From Methylobacterium sp. Leaf117 (lineage in GTDB: Bacteria > Pseudomonadota > Alphaproteobacteria > Rhizobiales > Beijerinckiaceae), in the NCBI RefSeq assembly GCF_001422985.1, contig NZ_LMNL01000037.1:47216-111215 (forward strand): a DNA stretch of 64,000 nucleotides, given 5' to 3'. Both the position numbers and the translations under genes were made by a program. The notes under the pieces are model-generated. The model did no database searches, had not been told where the DNA came from, and saw only the letters and a list, made by a program, of their open reading frames with translations. This document shows, in pieces, positions 54,331 through 62,476 of this stretch. Numbering within the stretch: position 1 is the stretch's first letter; each line of letters opens with the position of its first letter.

Positions 54331-54682
54331 GAAGCCTTGGGGGCTGGGCAGCCTGAGCGCATCGTGATGCGAGACGACGTTTCGCAGGTCGACGCGGCAA
54401 AGGTGTGAAGCCGACCCGCCGTCGAGACGGAGCCAGGATCGCCAAGATCGTTAGGCTCGTTAGGCTCGGCTACCGACGCAGATCCGCGACCAAGACCTGA
54501 ATCGCCCTGTGTCCGCCCGCGACGCGCGACATAGATGCGGCGAGGCTGAGTCGGAGCGAAAGCGCCGGCCTCGGCGCGACCAGAACCCTGCGCGTCGCGA
54601 GACCACTCCGCGTTGACCCTCCGGGTCACCCTCCCTACGGTGCCGACCTTCCTGATCATCCTTGCAGAACTGACGCTGTCTC
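54331..54682. other. divergent intergenic region between MFS gene and lysK
   Basis: 352 bp without a supported gene. It contains a direct repeat GTTAGGCTC twice (about 54450-54467) and a candidate -35 TTGACC with TACGGT 17 bp on, ahead of lysK. No riboswitch or T-box motif was seen. Confidence 0.5.
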
Positions 54683-56356
54683 ATGTCGTCCCCGTTCCAC
54701 CTCGACCCGGATCTCATCGCGGCGGCGGCCACCGCCGCCGCCTGGCCCTTCGAGGAGGCGCGCAAGCTCGTGGCGCGGCTGGAGCGTCGTCCGAAATCCG
54801 AAATCCTGTTCGAGACCGGCTACGGGCCGTCGGGCCTGCCGCATATCGGCACCTTCGGCGAGGTGGCACGGACCTCCATGGTCCGGCACGCCTTTCGGGT
54901 GCTCACCCAGGACAGCGTACCGACGCGGCTGATCGCGTTTTCGGACGACATGGACGGCCTTCGCAAAGTGCCGGACAACGTGCCGAACAAGGAGATGCTG
55001 ATCGGCGCCCTGAATCAGCCGCTGACCCGCGTGCCCGATCCGTTCGGCACCCATGACAGCTTCGGCGCACACAACAACGCCGAGTTGCGCCGCTTCCTCG
55101 ACGCCTTCGGCTTCGACTATGAATTCCGCTCGGCGACCGAATGCTACAAGGCCGGTCTGTTCGATGCGGCGTTGATGACGGTGCTGGAGCGCTACGAGGC
55201 CGTGATGGCGATCATGTTGCCGTCGCTGCGGGCCGAACGCTCAGCGAGCTACTCCCCGTTCCTGCCCATCCACCCGGTGACGGGCGAGGTGATGCAGGTG
55301 GCCATCGACGAAGTGCGGGTGAACGCAGGCACCCTGGTGTGGCGTGACCCGAAGACGGGCGAGGCCTACGAGACCCCGGTGACCGGCGGGCATGCCAAGC
55401 TGCAGTGGAAGCCCGACTGGGCCATGCGCTGGGTGGCGCTCGGCATCGACTACGAGATGGCCGGCAAGGACCTCATCGATTCGGTGAAGCTTTCAGGCGA
55501 GATCGCCCGAGCGCTGGGCGGCGAACCGCCGGAGGGCTTCAACTACGAGCTTTTCCTCGACAAAGACGGCAAGAAAATCTCGAAGTCGAAGGGCAACGGC
55601 CTCTCGATCGACGACTGGCTGGTCTACGGCACCGCCGACAGCCTTGCACTGTTCATGTACAACAAGCCCCGCGAGGCCAAGCGTCTGTTCGTGGAGATGA
55701 TCCCACGTCAGGTCGACGACTACCTCGGCTTCCTCGAAAAGTATCCGGCCCAGGAGGCGGCCCAGAAGCTCGGCAACCCGGTTTGGCACCTGCATGGCGG
55801 CCATCCGCCAGCGGCCGAGGCCGTGGGCAAGGGCGGCGCCCTGAACTTCGCCATGCTGCTGAACCTCGCGGCGGTGGCCAACACCGAGGATCCGGCCGTG
55901 CTCTGGGGCTTCATCCGCCGCTACGACCCGGAGGTGGGCCCCGAGACCCACCCGGTGCTGAACCGACTCGTCGGCCATGCGCTCGCGTATTTCCGGGATC
56001 TGGTGCGACCGGCCAAGACCTACCGGGCCGCGACGGACGCGGAACGGGCCGCCCTGGAGGACCTCTCCGAGACGCTGGCCGCACATGCGGGTTCGGGTGA
56101 TCCGGAGGGGCTGCAGGGGGTGGTCTACGAGGTCGGCCGCCGACATTTCCCCGACCTGTCGGGCAAGGCCAAGAGCCCGGATGGGCGCCCCGGCGTATCG
56201 CAGGCTTGGTTCAGCACGATCTATAACGTGCTGTTCGGAGAGGCACGCGGCCCACGCTTTGGCTCGTTCATCGCCCTCTACGGCGTCGCCGAGACCCGGG
56301 CGTTGATCGCCACGGCGCTGACAGGAGCCTTCCTGCCCGAAGCACCGGCGGCTTGA
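54683..56356 (+). CDS. lysK: lysyl-tRNA synthetase, class I
   Basis: 557 residues. Charges tRNA-Lys with lysine. It is class I, not the usual class II LysS: GPSGLPHIGTFGEVART contains the HIGH-like element and DGKKISKSKGNGLSIDDWL the KMSKS motif. Also YGPSGL and DYEMAGKDLIDSVKLSGEI fit the family. Class I enzymes occur in alphaproteobacteria and some other bacteria and archaea. Start at 54683. It is followed by a GC-rich hairpin at 56373 and then the small RNA on the other strand. Confidence 0.95.
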   Translation: MSSPFHLDPDLIAAAATAAAWPFEEARKLVARLERRPKSEILFETGYGPSGLPHIGTFGEVARTSMVRHAFRVLTQDSVPTRLIAFSDDMDGLRKVPDNVPNKEMLIGALNQPLTRVPDPFGTHDSFGAHNNAELRRFLDAFGFDYEFRSATECYKAGLFDAALMTVLERYEAVMAIMLPSLRAERSASYSPFLPIHPVTGEVMQVAIDEVRVNAGTLVWRDPKTGEAYETPVTGGHAKLQWKPDWAMRWVALGIDYEMAGKDLIDSVKLSGEIARALGGEPPEGFNYELFLDKDGKKISKSKGNGLSIDDWLVYGTADSLALFMYNKPREAKRLFVEMIPRQVDDYLGFLEKYPAQEAAQKLGNPVWHLHGGHPPAAEAVGKGGALNFAMLLNLAAVANTEDPAVLWGFIRRYDPEVGPETHPVLNRLVGHALAYFRDLVRPAKTYRAATDAERAALEDLSETLAAHAGSGDPEGLQGVVYEVGRRHFPDLSGKAKSPDGRPGVSQAWFSTIYNVLFGEARGPRFGSFIALYGVAETRALIATALTGAFLPEAPAA

Positions 56357-56372
56357 TGAACCGCCTTGCGCC

Positions 56373-56388
56373 GGCGCCCCCGGGCGCC
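56373..56388 (+). terminator. GC-rich hairpin after lysK
   Basis: GGCGCCC (56373-56379) pairs with GGGCGCC (56382-56388) with a two-base loop, 16 bp after the stop. No T run; a weak terminator or stabiliser. Confidence 0.4.
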
Positions 56389-56482
56389 TGCGCAGGATAA
56401 TGTGTGGGGCATGACGTGCGCTTTCGCACAATTGTGCTTGTCTCCGCGGCATCCGGAGGATAAACCGCCATCGCCTGGACAG

Positions 56483-56575
56483 AAAAAAGGCCGCCCCGGT
56501 GAGGGAGCGGCCCGAAGTCTAGGGAGGAAACGCCCAAGAAGGGCACACCGCGGCGACGCCATCGCCGCGGTGCAT
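56483..56575 (-). ncRNA. ar8 (MmgR/SuhB-like) small RNA, copy A
   Basis: Read on the minus strand: stem-loop CACCGCGGCGA / TCGCCGCGGTG with loop TGGCG, a short stem GCCC-TTCTT-GGGC, the unpaired TTTCCTCCCT that can pair with ribosome-binding sites, then a terminator GGCCGCTCC / GGGGCGGCC followed by TTTTTT (56488 to 56483). A TTGCAT -35 and CATTTG -10 with 17-bp spacing put the start at about 56575, giving about 93 nucleotides. The TTTCCTCCCT core and layout match the alphaproteobacterial ar8/MmgR small RNAs (named suhB in Rfam), from memory. A second copy lies at 61050 in the opposite orientation. Confidence 0.8.
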
Positions 56576-56666
56576 GGCCACCAAATGCCATCCCGCACCG
56601 CACCATGCAATTGTCTCCTTGAGGGAGCGGCTATGCGTGCAGTGCATGAAATCCGCATCCCTTCCG

Positions 56667-57530
56667 CTAGCGGGTCGCTACAGGGCCAATGTCCGACCGG
56701 CCGAGCTGGCTCAAGCTCATGGCCCAGACCCGTTCCTGCAACGCCACGTCCCGGCCCCGGGCGGAGGTCGCCACCGATTGGCTGCGAACGAAGTAGAGCC
56801 CCGTCGTGTCCGCCGTCTCCGGTGCCGTCGCGACATGGATGGACGTCGCAGCTCCTGAAACCGGATCGGCCATGAAAGGCCGGATCAGGCGCCAGCCGAG
56901 GCCGAACCAGCCGCCGGTCCCCGCGGCGAACCCGCTGGCGATGACGCCGGGATGCAGGGCGTTGCTGGTGACACCGGTCCCGGCCAGACGGCGCGCGAGG
57001 GCGGCACTGAACAGCACATTGCCGAGCTTGGCTTGGGAATAGACCGTGATAGGGCTGTAGCCTTGGGTATGGCCGATGTCATCGAAGGCGATGCGACCGC
57101 GCCGATGCGCCGCCGAGGCGACATTGACGATGCGGGCCGGCGCACTGACCTTCAGAAGATCCAGAAGTTCGAGGCTGAGCTGCATGTAGGCGAGATGATC
57201 GAGCGCCCAGGTGCGCTCGATGCCATCTTCTGTCACGGCGTAGCGGTCGAAGATCGCACCGGCATTGTTCACGAGCACGTCGAGGCGCGGGTATCTTACC
57301 CGGACCTCCGCTGCGAGGCGACGGATTTCGGATTGGGACGAGAGGTCGGCCGTGAAGCCGTCGACCTCTCCACGCGATACCTCTTCGCGAAACCGCTTGA
57401 TGGTCTCACGGACGCGCCCGGCGTCCCGGCCGACGATGCCGACCCGGTACCCAGCCCGGGCGAGGCCGAGCGCCGTTTCGGTGCCGATGCCGGAGGTGGC
57501 ACCGGTGACGAGAGCGATCCGGTCCGGCAT
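56667..57530 (-). CDS. short-chain dehydrogenase/reductase
   Basis: 287 residues. NAD(P)-binding TGATSGIG at the N terminus, VLVNNAGAIFDR, the catalytic serine in NVASAAHR, and YSQAKLGN with catalytic Tyr and Lys. The pattern (retinol-dehydrogenase-like group) suggests oxidation of hydrophobic alcohols or ketones, but the substrate is not known. Start at 57530. It is the last gene of the minus-strand block that begins with the photolyase; DUF1328 lies 13 bp upstream. Confidence 0.9.
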   Translation of the reverse strand: MPDRIALVTGATSGIGTETALGLARAGYRVGIVGRDAGRVRETIKRFREEVSRGEVDGFTADLSSQSEIRRLAAEVRVRYPRLDVLVNNAGAIFDRYAVTEDGIERTWALDHLAYMQLSLELLDLLKVSAPARIVNVASAAHRRGRIAFDDIGHTQGYSPITVYSQAKLGNVLFSAALARRLAGTGVTSNALHPGVIASGFAAGTGGWFGLGWRLIRPFMADPVSGAATSIHVATAPETADTTGLYFVRSQSVATSARGRDVALQERVWAMSLSQLGRSDIGPVATR

Positions 57531-57543
57531 CGGCGCGTACGGA

Positions 57544-57723
57544 CTAGAACACCGCCTGCCCGATGGCGAAGGCGACGATCACGATGATGATGGCCACCAC
57601 CAGGAACAGACCGAACAGGATGCGGGCCAGGGAGCCGGCGCCCGAGGCAATGCCAGTGAAGCCGAGACCACCCGCGAGCAGGGAGATCACGAAACAGATG
57701 AGGGCCCATTTCAAAAGGGTCAT
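57544..57723 (-). CDS. DUF1328 small membrane protein
   Basis: 59 residues with two membrane helices (TLLKWALICFVISLLAGGL and ARILFGLFLVVAIIIVI), matching the DUF1328 family, common and often stress-induced in proteobacteria. A GGAG site lies about 9 bp before the ATG at 57723. It sits between an SDR gene and a ClC gene on the same strand. Function is not known. Confidence 0.88.
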   Translation of the reverse strand: MTLLKWALICFVISLLAGGLGFTGIASGAGSLARILFGLFLVVAIIIVIVAFAIGQAVF

Positions 57724-57797
57724 GCGCAATACTCCAGCTCGCGAAACCGAGCGATAACCGCCCTGAGCCGCAAGCGTTCCGCCCAAGCTCGGCTGTT

Positions 57798-59237
57798 TTA
57801 CGACGGCATCGGAGATGCGGGCGCGCTCGGGCGCCCCTCCGTGCCGTGCCGCTCGAGAAGGATGTGCGCCAGGGCGTGGTAGAGCCCCTCGCGGCAGACT
57901 GCCTTCGAGACCGCGTCGGCGATCAGAGCCGCCACCATGAGGGGGATCATCAGGGTATGGTCCTGGGTCATCTCGGTGACGATGACGAAGGCGGTGATCG
58001 GCGCCTGCAGAGCCCCGGTGAGGTAGGCGACCATGCCGATCAGGACGAGGGCAGCCACCGGCACCCCCGGGAACCACCCCTGGAAGGCGGCGCCGAGGCC
58101 GGCCCCGATGCTGAGGGAGGGGGCGAACAGCCCGCCGGGTATACCGCTGATCGCCGAGAACAGGGTCGCCAGGAACTTCAGCGGGGCGAAATCGACGTGG
58201 CTCGCCGCGGTGCCGTGCAGGAGGGCGCGGGCCTCCTCGTAGCCGGTGCCGTAGACCGCGCCGCCCGAGATGAGGCCGCACAGGGCGACTCCGAGGCCGC
58301 AGGCCGCCGCGAAGGCGATCGGGTGTCTGGCGATGGCCGCCCCGAGGCGTCCCGGCAGGCCGCGCGCGAACAGGATGACGATGCGGGCGAACCCACCGCC
58401 GGCAAGGCCGCCGAGAGCGCCGATCACCGGGATGGCGATCCAGCCCGGACCGAAGGGCAGGGCGGCGTCGGAGGTGCCGAAGTAGGTGTAGTTGCCGGTG
58501 AGCGCCATGGCGGTCAGCCCCGCCGCTACGATGGCGGCGACGATGAGTCCGCCGGTGCGCGCCTCGTAAGCCCGGCCGAGTTCCTCGATGCCGAAGACGA
58601 TGCCAGCGAGCGGCGTGTTGAAGGCAGCCGCGACGCCGGCCGCGCCACCCGCCAGGATCAGGCCCGGAACCCGCTCAGGCGTCAGGTGACCGGCCGCCGC
58701 CATGATCGCGGCCCCGACCTGCACCGTCGGGCCCTCGCGCCCGGTAGAGGCACCGAACAGCAGCCCGAGGCTCATCACCACGATCTTGCCGATCGCGACC
58801 TTGAGCGAGACGAGGGAGCGGCGCAGGGCGACCTGCCGGGTCTGGCGCGCAGCGATCACCTGCGGGATGCCCGACCCCTGCGCGTTCGGAAACACGTCGC
58901 GGGCGAGCCAGGCACAGAGCGCGAAGCCGAGCGGGGTGAGGCCGAGGGCCACCAGCGGCGAGAGCGCCAGCACCTGCCGAAAGTCTCCCTGGGCCGCATC
59001 GGCCAGCCAGGCCATGAGCACCGCCGCCAGCCCGACGCCGACGCCGCCGGCAAGGAACAGCAGTCGATGGCGCCACACCCCGAAGGCGTCCTGCGTCGCG
59101 CCACGCAACCGCTGCATCCCGGGCAGGAGTTTGGCAGGCAGGAGTTTGGCAGGCAGGACCTTGGCAGGCAGGACCTTTCCGCGAATGAGTTTGGCGCGCA
59201 GGAGCTTTGCGCGCCGGGGGGTCGGAATTCGGAGCAT
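57798..59237 (-). CDS. ClC-family chloride channel/transporter
   Basis: 479 residues, about 12 membrane helices. The ClC ion-path motifs are all present: GSGIPQV, GREGPTVQVG with the gating glutamate, FNTPLAG, and GGLFAPSLSIGAGLGAAF. So the pathway looks intact. The family includes H+/Cl- exchangers and channels; which this is cannot be read. The N terminus before the first helix is unusual: six repeats of the type (A/G)K(L/V)(L/I)(R/P) encoded by 15-bp DNA repeats, highly basic. Start at 59237; a frame open to 59789 overlaps the photolyase and is not supported. Confidence 0.9.
   Translation of the reverse strand: MLRIPTPRRAKLLRAKLIRGKVLPAKVLPAKLLPAKLLPGMQRLRGATQDAFGVWRHRLLFLAGGVGVGLAAVLMAWLADAAQGDFRQVLALSPLVALGLTPLGFALCAWLARDVFPNAQGSGIPQVIAARQTRQVALRRSLVSLKVAIGKIVVMSLGLLFGASTGREGPTVQVGAAIMAAAGHLTPERVPGLILAGGAAGVAAAFNTPLAGIVFGIEELGRAYEARTGGLIVAAIVAAGLTAMALTGNYTYFGTSDAALPFGPGWIAIPVIGALGGLAGGGFARIVILFARGLPGRLGAAIARHPIAFAAACGLGVALCGLISGGAVYGTGYEEARALLHGTAASHVDFAPLKFLATLFSAISGIPGGLFAPSLSIGAGLGAAFQGWFPGVPVAALVLIGMVAYLTGALQAPITAFVIVTEMTQDHTLMIPLMVAALIADAVSKAVCREGLYHALAHILLERHGTEGRPSAPASPMPS
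59122..59211 (-). repeat. 15-bp tandem repeats encoding the basic ClC N terminus
   Basis: Two exact copies of ggcaggagtttggca (59122-59136 and 59137-59151) are followed by two diverged ones up to 59181, and weaker related units up to 59211. On the minus strand they encode the repeating AKLLP/AKVLP pentads. Decay with distance suggests slippage expansion. Confidence 0.8.
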
Positions 59238-59274
59238 TCGGTCCCGGAAGTGAAACGAGGACGGACGGCGAGGC

Positions 59275-60735
59275 TCAGGACGAGCCCTTGGCGCGGCGAG
59301 CGGAGCGCTCAGGCAAGGGCCGTACCTTCGCGTGCCCGTCCTTTCCCTCCGCCTCCGCCCGACAGAGGGCCTCGACGGTCTTGAGATACGCCTTGGCGTC
59401 GAACTTCCGAAGAGAATTCTCGCTCTGGTATCGCACGGTCCCGAAGATCTTGCGGCGGGCCCAGGGCCGATCGTGCAGGCCGTAGACCCAGGCGACGTTG
59501 GTGAAGGAATTCGCGTCGCGGCCGTCGAGGAAGTAGCGGTTGTTGAGTCGCAATGTGCGGGCGAAGCCCTCCTCGGGTGAGGGCGACCATTCGAGGATCT
59601 TCTTGCCCCAATACATGCGCAGATGGTTGTGCATGTAGCCGGTCTCGCGCATCTCGGCCTGAGCCGCATTCCAGTAGACGTCGTGCGTTTTGCCCTCGGC
59701 GAGTTCCGTCTCGGTATAGGTCCTGGGACGCGGGTCGGCCGCGTGCTCGGCCAGCACTTTCCGGGCCCATTCGGGGACGGCGCGGGCATAGTCGTCGTAG
59801 CCCTCCGTATGATGGACGTGATTCATCGCCAGTTCGCGACGGACCACGACCTCCTCGACATAGGCCGTCTTGTCCTCTCGGCCGCCGGTCTTCGCCGCGC
59901 GCACCGCCAGCACGATCTCGACGGGTGAGATCTGCCCAAAATGCAGGTAGGGGCTCATGTGCGAGGCCGCCCCGGCTTCCGGGCGGTTGCGGTCGCTTCC
60001 GTACTGCGCGAACGGGCCGTCGAGATAGGCCACGAGCCGCCGGCGGGCCTCGGTCTCGCCACCGGTGAAGCGGCGCACCGGACCCACCACGCGGTCGAGG
60101 CTCATGCTCGCCAGCACCGCGTCGGGATCGGCGATGTCGACCTCGGAACGGGGCAGACCCGCCCCGGCCCGGTGCTTCACCGTGCGGGCAGCGAGGGGCG
60201 CCACGTAGTCGTCGAGATGCTTGTGCAGCTTCGGGCGCAAGGTGCGGGCCGCGTATTCGTGCTTGCTCGAGACGACGTCCACGGGGACGACCACGTCACC
60301 CTCCACCTGTACGACTCGGGTCTCGACGACGGCGGCGATCTCGTCGTACCAGCGCTTCTGGATGGCGAGATAACCCCGGTCCAAAACCAGAACGGCCGCT
60401 TGCTTTGCGAGGTCGATGGCGATCGCGGCGGGCGAGGCCTTGCGCAGGCAGAAGCCGATGCCGCGCGCCTCGAGGCCCAAGGCCGCATCGGCGAGACCCT
60501 GGAGCAGGAAGGCGTAGTGCCGGGCATTGGCCTCGGGAAACCCATTGGCGCCGTCGAGCAGCCCGAAGCAGGCGAGCACGGGAAGACCGAGGCGGTTCCC
60601 CTCCTCGACGGCCCATTCCAGAGCCGGGTTGTGGTGGGCGCGGTTTGCCTGTTGCAGCAGATAGAGCACGTAGCGCCCGTCGCCGCGGGGCTCGACATCG
60701 TTGAGAATTCGAACCCGTCCCGCCTGTATCGCCAT
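59275..60735 (-). CDS. phr: class II CPD deoxyribodipyrimidine photolyase
   Basis: 486 residues. Repairs cyclobutane pyrimidine dimers with blue light and FADH. Class II is shown by RVRILNDVEPRGDGRYVLYLLQQANRAHHNPALEWAVEEGN near the start and WNAAQAEMRETGYMHNHLRMYWGKKILEW and RTLRLNNRYFLDGRDANSFTNVAWV near the FAD site. Class II enzymes are rarer in alphaproteobacteria than class I. The last ~20 residues are basic and may touch DNA. Start at 60735. The ClC gene begins 37 bp downstream, and the next gene upstream is divergent in orientation to a small RNA. Confidence 0.92.
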   Translation of the reverse strand: MAIQAGRVRILNDVEPRGDGRYVLYLLQQANRAHHNPALEWAVEEGNRLGLPVLACFGLLDGANGFPEANARHYAFLLQGLADAALGLEARGIGFCLRKASPAAIAIDLAKQAAVLVLDRGYLAIQKRWYDEIAAVVETRVVQVEGDVVVPVDVVSSKHEYAARTLRPKLHKHLDDYVAPLAARTVKHRAGAGLPRSEVDIADPDAVLASMSLDRVVGPVRRFTGGETEARRRLVAYLDGPFAQYGSDRNRPEAGAASHMSPYLHFGQISPVEIVLAVRAAKTGGREDKTAYVEEVVVRRELAMNHVHHTEGYDDYARAVPEWARKVLAEHAADPRPRTYTETELAEGKTHDVYWNAAQAEMRETGYMHNHLRMYWGKKILEWSPSPEEGFARTLRLNNRYFLDGRDANSFTNVAWVYGLHDRPWARRKIFGTVRYQSENSLRKFDAKAYLKTVEALCRAEAEGKDGHAKVRPLPERSARRAKGSS

Positions 60736-61049
60736 CGGCCGACACCCATTTCCGAATCACGCTGAAAGATCGAGCGCCAGGTCCATCCGGCGCCGAAGGC
60801 ATAAAGGCCCACCCGCGCGAAGGGCCGCACTACGGAGAAGAACAGACGGAACGACGAAAGCTGAATTCGAACAGCCCGCTACCGCGTATTCACTTCAGAT
60901 CGCACCCGATCCAGGAAGCGAGCATTTGCGGCTGCTCAGATGCGACATTTTGGATACAGAAATGGAGCAACCGATCGCACCCCGCGAAAAGAGACACGAG
61001 TGCTGCCCTATTCACCTTGCAATTCTCCACAGGAGGATCAGATTGTGCA
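60736..61049. other. non-coding region upstream of photolyase and small RNA copy B
   Basis: Holds the promoter of the photolyase (minus strand) and the small RNA (plus strand). A copy of the motif ATCTTTCAGCG (minus strand, 60770-60760) lies 25 bp upstream of the photolyase start. No gene seen. Confidence 0.5.
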
Positions 61050-61140
61050 TCGCGGGAACGCGATGGCGTCGCGGTCCCGCTGCCCTCCTTGGGCGTTTCC
61101 TCCCTAGACTTCGGGCCGCTCTTCGGAGCGGCCTTTTTTC
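61050..61140 (+). ncRNA. ar8 (MmgR/SuhB-like) small RNA, copy B
   Basis: Stem-loop GCGGGA-A-CGCGA / TCGCG-G-TCCCGC (61052-61080) with the same TGGCG loop as copy A, stem GCCC-TCCTT-GGGC, unpaired TTTCCTCCCT at 61096-61105, and terminator GGCCGCTC (61114-61121), TTCG, GAGCGGCC (61126-61133), T6 (61134-61139). Promoter candidate TTGCAA (61017-61022) and CAGATT (61039-61044). From TTGGGCG to GGCCGCTC, 33 bases match copy A exactly. It converges with the TRAP binding-protein gene, whose stop is 14 bp past the T run. Confidence 0.82.
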
Positions 61141-61153
61141 TGTCGCGCGCCCG

Positions 61154-62266
61154 TCACCCACGGGCGCGCGCCCGGATCATGAAGTTGTCGTAGGTGTATT
61201 CCGCCACCTGGAACCAGAGATATTCCTCGTTCCGGAACACCTTCATCGCCTCGTAGATCCGCTTGAAGTCGGCATTCTTGGCGCCGATGTCGCCATAGAC
61301 GTCGTTGGCGGCCTTCAGGGCTGCCTCCATCACGTCCTGGGGGAAGGGACGCAACTGTGCGCCGCCGGCCACGAGGCGACGCAGGGCCCGCGGATTGCGC
61401 GCGTCGTACTTCGCCTGCACGTCGGCATAGACCTGGGCGGAGGCAGCCTGCAGGATGGCGCGGTACGCTTTCGGCAGTCCCTTCCACGCCTCGGCGTTGA
61501 ACCAGAGGTGAAGCATCGACGCCCCTTCCCAGAAACCGGGATAATGGTAGGTCGGGGCCACCTTCTGCAGTCCGAGCTTCTCGTCATCGTAGGGCCCGAT
61601 CCACTCGGCTGCATCGATCGTTTTGGCTTCCAGGGCGGCGTAGAGGTCCGACCCCGGCGTGGTCTGGGGCACGACACCGAGCTTGGCCAATACTTGGCCG
61701 CCAAGCCCGCCGATCCGCAGCTTCAGCCCCTGGAGGTCCGCCAGCGTCTTCACCTCGCGGCGGAACCATCCGCCCATCTGCGCACCGGTGTTGCCCGCCG
61801 GCAGGGCCACCAGACCGTGCTTGGCGAAGATCTCGCCGAACAGGTCGGCGGCTCCGCCCTGGAGCCACCAGGCGCCCTGGCCGCGCGCGTTGAGGCCGAA
61901 GGGCAGGGCGGTGGCGAGGGCGAAGGTCGGGTCCTTGGACGCCCCCAGGGCCGCCGACGCGTAGCCCATCTCGACCGTACCCGCGCTCACCGCGTCGAGG
62001 ACCCCTTCGGCAGGTACGGGCTCGCCGGGCCCCGAGGGTTGGATCTGGAAGCGCCCGTCGGTGGCCTCGCCGACGAGCCGGGCCAGCATTTCCGTCGCAC
62101 CGAACAGGATATCGAGATTCTTCGGAAACGCGCAGGCGAGACGCCAGCGCAGTTCCGGCACAGCCTCGGCGCGCGCAGGCGCCCCCAGGAGGGATGCCGC
62201 GCCGCCAAGCCCTGCGGAGAGAAGAGCACGGCGCCCGGTGGAGGGACCTGCGGAGGATGGAGGCAT
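61154..62266 (-). CDS. TRAP transporter solute-binding protein (DctP-like)
   Basis: 370 residues. N-terminal twin-arginine-like leader (GRRALLSAGLGGAASLLG). The fold is the DctP/TAXI-like extracytoplasmic binding family: WRLACAFPKNLDILFGATEMLARLV, AMGYASA-like EMGYASAAL, GWFRREVKTLADLQGLKLRIGGLGG (with the conserved R that binds carboxylate), ALEAKTIDAAEWIGPYDDEKLGLQ. Ligand likely a carboxylate. No DctM/DctQ permeases are in the window, so it is an orphan here. The start at 62266 has no strong ribosome site. Confidence 0.88.
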   Translation of the reverse strand: MPPSSAGPSTGRRALLSAGLGGAASLLGAPARAEAVPELRWRLACAFPKNLDILFGATEMLARLVGEATDGRFQIQPSGPGEPVPAEGVLDAVSAGTVEMGYASAALGASKDPTFALATALPFGLNARGQGAWWLQGGAADLFGEIFAKHGLVALPAGNTGAQMGGWFRREVKTLADLQGLKLRIGGLGGQVLAKLGVVPQTTPGSDLYAALEAKTIDAAEWIGPYDDEKLGLQKVAPTYHYPGFWEGASMLHLWFNAEAWKGLPKAYRAILQAASAQVYADVQAKYDARNPRALRRLVAGGAQLRPFPQDVMEAALKAANDVYGDIGAKNADFKRIYEAMKVFRNEEYLWFQVAEYTYDNFMIRARARG

Positions 62267-62476
62267 GACGTCTCGCTGAAAGTTCTCGAATCGTCCCGTC
62301 GCGGCGCGTCCAGGCCGATCGATGGCCTGAAGATTCGCCGTTCACGAACCGATGAAAGGCCGGAAACGATCCCGAAACGTCAGAATGTCAGTTCCCGCCG
62401 ACCCGAATGGCATCCTCACAGGGACGTTTCGACGCCATCAATCACGCCAGCGGACACGAGTTGATGTCCGTGAACA
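62267..62476. other. gap between two solute-binding protein genes
   Basis: 210 bp with no gene. The stretch near 62274-62282 carries CGCTGAAAG, the same motif found upstream of the photolyase and the branched-chain binding-protein gene. Confidence 0.45.
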
